NCBI GenBank assembly: GCA_017965685.1
Contig: JAGCPM010000148.1
Span: forward strand, 1-7,187
Origin: Kiritimatiellia bacterium
GTDB taxonomy: Bacteria; Verrucomicrobiota; Kiritimatiellia; RFP12; UBA1067
Length of the DNA: 7,187 nt
Direction of reading: 5' to 3'
Shown piece after piece: positions 4,881 through 7,187 of the stretch. The notes below the pieces were generated by a model, which made no database searches, was not told the origin of the DNA, and saw nothing but the letters and a program-made list of their open reading frames with translations. Every line of letters starts with the position of its first letter. Position 1 is the first letter of the stretch. The position numbers were made by a program, and so were the translations under genes.

Positions 4881-6565
4881 CGCTTGTAGACTGGTTGATG
4901 ATTTTCGGCTACTTCTGCGTGCTTGCGATGGTCGTCGTCGCAACGCGCCGGAGGCAGGAGACAAGCCAGGACTTCTTCCTCGGCGGGCGCACCGTCGGCT
5001 GGCTTGCCATTGGCGCTTCCATCTTCGCCGCGAACATCGGTTCGGAGCACGTCGTTGGCCTTGCGGGTCAGGGGGCTCGGACGGGACTCTCCCTCTCGCA
5101 CCTCGAGTTCCATTCGTGGGTGCTGATCCTCATGTGCTGGGTGTTCCTTCCGTTCTACTACAGAAGCGGCGTCCAGACAATGCCGGAGTTCCTCGAGCGG
5201 CGGTTCGGCCCCCGGGCGCGGTGGATCCTCTCGCTCGTCTCGCTCGCGGCGTATGTCCTCACGAAGATATCTGTAACGGTCTTCGCGGGCGCGCTCTTCT
5301 TCGAGGTCATGATGCCGGAGCTGCATTTCGCCGTAGGCGGCGTCGACGTTTCGAGTTTCTGGATCGGTGCGTTCGCGACGGTCATCCTCGCGGGTGTGTA
5401 CGCGAGCTTCGGCGGGCTTCTCGCGGTTGTCTATACCGACCTCGTGCAGACGGGGCTTATACTCGCAGGGTCGCTTTCGGTCACGTACTTTGCGCTTAAG
5501 AACCTCGGCGGGACGCTGGACGGCGGTACGGTGCTGGACGGCTGGGGCGTCCTCAAGTCGACAATCAAGGCAACGCCCGGCGCGAAGGACGCGTTTGCGC
5601 TGTGGCACCCGCTGTCGCATCCGATGTTTCCGTGGCTGGGGCTGACGATCGCCTCTGCGACAATCGGCGTGTGGTACTGGTGCACGGACCAGTTCATCGT
5701 GCAGAGGATGCTCGCGGCGCGCAACTTGACGAACGCCCGTCGCGGAGCGATATGGGGCGCGCTCCTCAAGTTGATGCCGGTGTTCATCTTCCTCGTGCCG
5801 GGGCTGCTCGGCTGGGCGCTCCACCAGCACCATGCGGGCGGCTTCGCGATTCCGCTCGACGCGCAGGGCGGCATTGACGGCGACAAGGTGTTTCCGTCCC
5901 TCGTCACGCAGCTCCTCCCCGTCGGTTTCAGGGGCCTCGTGGTCGCAGGCCTCATCGCGGCGCTCATGAGTTCGCTTGCGTCGCTCTTCAACTCCGTCTC
6001 CACGCTCTTCACCGTCGACGTGTACAAGAAGCTGCGTCCGCAGGCGTCCGAGAGAAGACTGGTGACGGTGGGGCGCATAACGACAGTCTCCATGACGGCG
6101 CTCGGCCTTATGTGGGTGCCGATCATGCGCTCGCTTTCGGGCGGCGGGCTCTACCAGTACATCCAGGCGGTGCAGTCGTTCCTCGCGCCGCCAATCGTGG
6201 CGGTGTTCGTGACCGGACTTCTCTGGAAGCGCATGAACGGACGCGGGGCGGTGTGGGGGCTTGGCCTTGGGTTCGCGTTCGGCATGGCGAAGCTCACGCT
6301 TAACGCCTGCGGCGTCGCGACAATACCAGACTTCTACTATTCGGGTCTTCTGCTGATGGTTTCCATTTTGATCATCGTCGTCGCCTCGCTAACGGCTCCA
6401 GCCCCTGAGCCCGCCCGGATCGAGTCGCTGACGTTCGCCACGCTCGGCGAGGACTTCAGGCGCGAGAACAGGGCGTCGTGGAACAAGGTGGACGTGATCG
6501 GCTCGATTCTCGTAATCGGCCTCGTCCTGGCCGCCTACGCCTACTTCTGGACATGGCTTGACTGA
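4877..6565 (+). CDS. Sodium/solute symporter, SSS family, SGLT-type sugar transporter
   Basis: This 562-residue inner-membrane protein should import a sugar with Na+. It has about 13-14 hydrophobic segments (first at about 4-22, last at 537-559) in the LeuT-like arrangement of vSGLT. Family marks are DFFLGGRTVGWLAIGASIF (32-50), AANIGSEHVVGLAGQG (51-66, with N53 at the vSGLT Asn64 site) and HLEFHSW (75-81, E77 matching vSGLT Glu88). Others are YASFGGLLAVVYTDLVQ (175-191), WYWCTDQFIVQRMLAARN (266-283), LKLMPVF (297-303), and ALMSSLASLFNSVSTLFT (362-379), whose S365/S366 match the Na2-site serines. YQYIQAVQSFLAPPIVAVF (426-444) holds Q430, near the sugar-binding Gln of vSGLT. WYWCTDQ follows animal SGLTs more than vSGLT. 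A hydrophilic stretch at about 507-536 precedes the last membrane helix. The length is usual. Position between kinase and isomerase argues that its substrate is the aldose this pathway uses. The sugar cannot be read from sequence. Confidence 0.93.
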   Translation: MTLVDWLMIFGYFCVLAMVVVATRRRQETSQDFFLGGRTVGWLAIGASIFAANIGSEHVVGLAGQGARTGLSLSHLEFHSWVLILMCWVFLPFYYRSGVQTMPEFLERRFGPRARWILSLVSLAAYVLTKISVTVFAGALFFEVMMPELHFAVGGVDVSSFWIGAFATVILAGVYASFGGLLAVVYTDLVQTGLILAGSLSVTYFALKNLGGTLDGGTVLDGWGVLKSTIKATPGAKDAFALWHPLSHPMFPWLGLTIASATIGVWYWCTDQFIVQRMLAARNLTNARRGAIWGALLKLMPVFIFLVPGLLGWALHQHHAGGFAIPLDAQGGIDGDKVFPSLVTQLLPVGFRGLVVAGLIAALMSSLASLFNSVSTLFTVDVYKKLRPQASERRLVTVGRITTVSMTALGLMWVPIMRSLSGGGLYQYIQAVQSFLAPPIVAVFVTGLLWKRMNGRGAVWGLGLGFAFGMAKLTLNACGVATIPDFYYSGLLLMVSILIIVVASLTAPAPEPARIESLTFATLGEDFRRENRASWNKVDVIGSILVIGLVLAAYAYFWTWLD

Positions 6566-6573
6566 TTTCACTG

Positions 6574-6580
6574 AAAGGAG
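6574..6580 (+). promoter_or_regulatory. Ribosome binding site of xylose isomerase-like gene
   Basis: AAAGGAG lies 8 bases before ATG 6589, in the only real gap between the operon genes (23 bases, 6566-6588). It is a strong site and fixes the start. No terminator hairpin lies in this gap. Confidence 0.8.
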
Positions 6581-6588
6581 AAAAAGAA

Positions 6589-7187
6589 ATGTACGACAAA
6601 CTATGCGTAAATGCCCGCTCGATGCCGTTCTGGTGCGTCGGGAACCCCCTCGGCGATCCGTTCGGCGGCCCCGTGCAGCCGAAGGTCGATTCGCTTGAAG
6701 TCGCGCAGCTCATCGCAGACGCGAAGAAGGCCGGCCTCGTTGAAATGACGAGCTACCACGACGACGACCTCGTGCCGTGGGATCCAGAGCATCCCGAAGA
6801 CGACCTCGACCCGAAGAGCGCGGCATACGCCAAGCTCGTCGAAATCCGCAAGATCCTCCGCAAGGCGGGCGTCAAGGTCAACGCGTCCATATGCTCACTG
6901 CACGGACATCCGATGTTCCGCGCGGGCGGGCTCTGCAACCCCGACCCGAAGATCCGCGCGCTCGCCGCGAAAAAGGTGGAGCGCACGCTCCGCATCGGCG
7001 CGTTCCTCGGCGCGAGGCACTACGTCTACTGGGTGGCCCGCGACGGATTCGAGAGCTATCCCGCGTGCGACTTCAAGCGCTGCTACGACTGGCTTGCCGA
7101 AGGCCTCAACCACGTGACGGACTACATCGCGGCCAAGGGCCTCAAGAACTACGTGGGCGGCACCGTGGAGCCGAAGCCGAACGAGCC
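6589..7187 (+). CDS. xylA: Class I xylose isomerase-like protein (3' end beyond window)
   Basis: The first 199 residues are present and the gene runs off the right edge; actinobacterial XylA is about 388 residues. Such enzymes are metal-dependent cytoplasmic TIM barrels that interconvert an aldose and its ketose, classically D-xylose and D-xylulose. Visible marks, with Streptomyces numbering: W15 (Trp16), DPFGG with F25 (Phe26), YHDDDLVPW (56-64) with H57 (His54) and D60 (Asp57), YVYW with W148 (Trp137), and VEPKPNEP at the edge with E194 and K196 (Glu181, Lys183). These match both XylA signature regions. Changes from the standard pocket: the 'MATTNLFTHP' region reads ASICSLHGHP, so Phe94 becomes H105, Met88 becomes A99 and Thr90 becomes I101; 'WGGREG' reads WVARDG. 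The fold and chemistry are therefore secure, while the sugar may not be xylose. The start at 6589 follows AAAGGAG at good spacing. It is the last visible gene of the operon and pairs naturally with the kinase. Confidence 0.9.
   Translation, partial: MYDKLCVNARSMPFWCVGNPLGDPFGGPVQPKVDSLEVAQLIADAKKAGLVEMTSYHDDDLVPWDPEHPEDDLDPKSAAYAKLVEIRKILRKAGVKVNASICSLHGHPMFRAGGLCNPDPKIRALAAKKVERTLRIGAFLGARHYVYWVARDGFESYPACDFKRCYDWLAEGLNHVTDYIAAKGLKNYVGGTVEPKPNE

Larger units (their letters stand above)
719..7187 (+). other. Five-gene glycan/sugar-use operon (continues to the right)
   Basis: Five genes on one strand are separated by -4, +5, -4 and +23 bases, each with its own ribosome site, with no terminator between them. 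Order: two exported fucosidases, kinase, sodium symporter, isomerase. This supports one transcript carrying hydrolysis, import and the first two intracellular steps. The phosphatase 43 bases upstream could be transcribed with it but shares no obvious function. No aldolase, fucose isomerase (FucI type) or dedicated regulator is present in the window. Confidence 0.85.

Noticed and set aside
4175..5833. Long open frame on the - strand, 552 codons
   Set aside because: It spans parts of two well-identified + strand genes (kinase and symporter), has low-complexity charged sequence and no ribosome site. It is codon-bias shadow.

Overview
The window is a GC-rich, tightly packed stretch of bacterial DNA holding a carbohydrate-use operon on the + strand, plus a short left edge that looks foreign to it. 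The two glycosidases carry Sec-type signal peptides, which suggests a Gram-negative-type cell with a periplasm. The fucosidase pair, the SGLT-like sodium symporter and the codon style would fit a gut or aquatic bacterium of the Verrucomicrobiota / Kiritimatiellota / Lentisphaerota kind. That placement is a guess from style, not a phylogenetic result.

Left edge (1 to about 150): on the - strand this reads as the DNA-binding part of an AraC/XylS-family regulator with no N-terminal domain and no usable start. On the + strand a tyrosine phosphatase begins at 130, directly at its internal 'LNLRG' motif, so it lacks its own N-terminal part. Two genes each lose their 5' part at the same point, and GC content jumps there (66 of 150 bases are G/C at 1-150, about 70% around 301-360). 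This is a recombination scar or an assembly chimera. A perfect 10-bp hairpin follows at 158-181.

Main operon (719 to the right edge, all +): (1) a secreted GH29 alpha-L-fucosidase of the FUCA1-like type, 464 aa; (2) a second secreted GH29 of the alpha-1,3/4-fucosidase-like type, 465 aa, overlapping the first by ATGA and carrying four 7-bp tandem repeats in its reading frame; (3) an FGGY kinase resembling xylulokinase, 455 aa; (4) an SGLT-type sodium/sugar symporter, 562 aa, overlapping the kinase by ATGA; (5) a class I xylose isomerase-like protein, cut by the right edge after 199 codons. Gene junctions are -4, +5, -4 and +23 bases, so the genes are almost certainly co-transcribed.

How they fit together: the two fucosidases would trim fucosylated glycans outside the cytoplasm, the symporter would import a freed sugar, and the isomerase and kinase would turn an aldose into a ketose phosphate. 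The puzzle is that the hydrolases point to L-fucose while the intracellular enzymes look like the D-xylose pair XylA/XylB. Either the operon serves a glycan carrying both sugars (fucosylated xyloglucan is one), or the XylA/XylB-like enzymes now act on another sugar. The XylA-like protein supports the second idea weakly: several pocket positions known from Streptomyces XylA are changed (Phe94 to His, Met88 to Ala, Thr90 to Ile), while the catalytic His/Asp and metal-binding motif remain. No RNA gene, CRISPR array, insertion sequence or convincing promoter was found.
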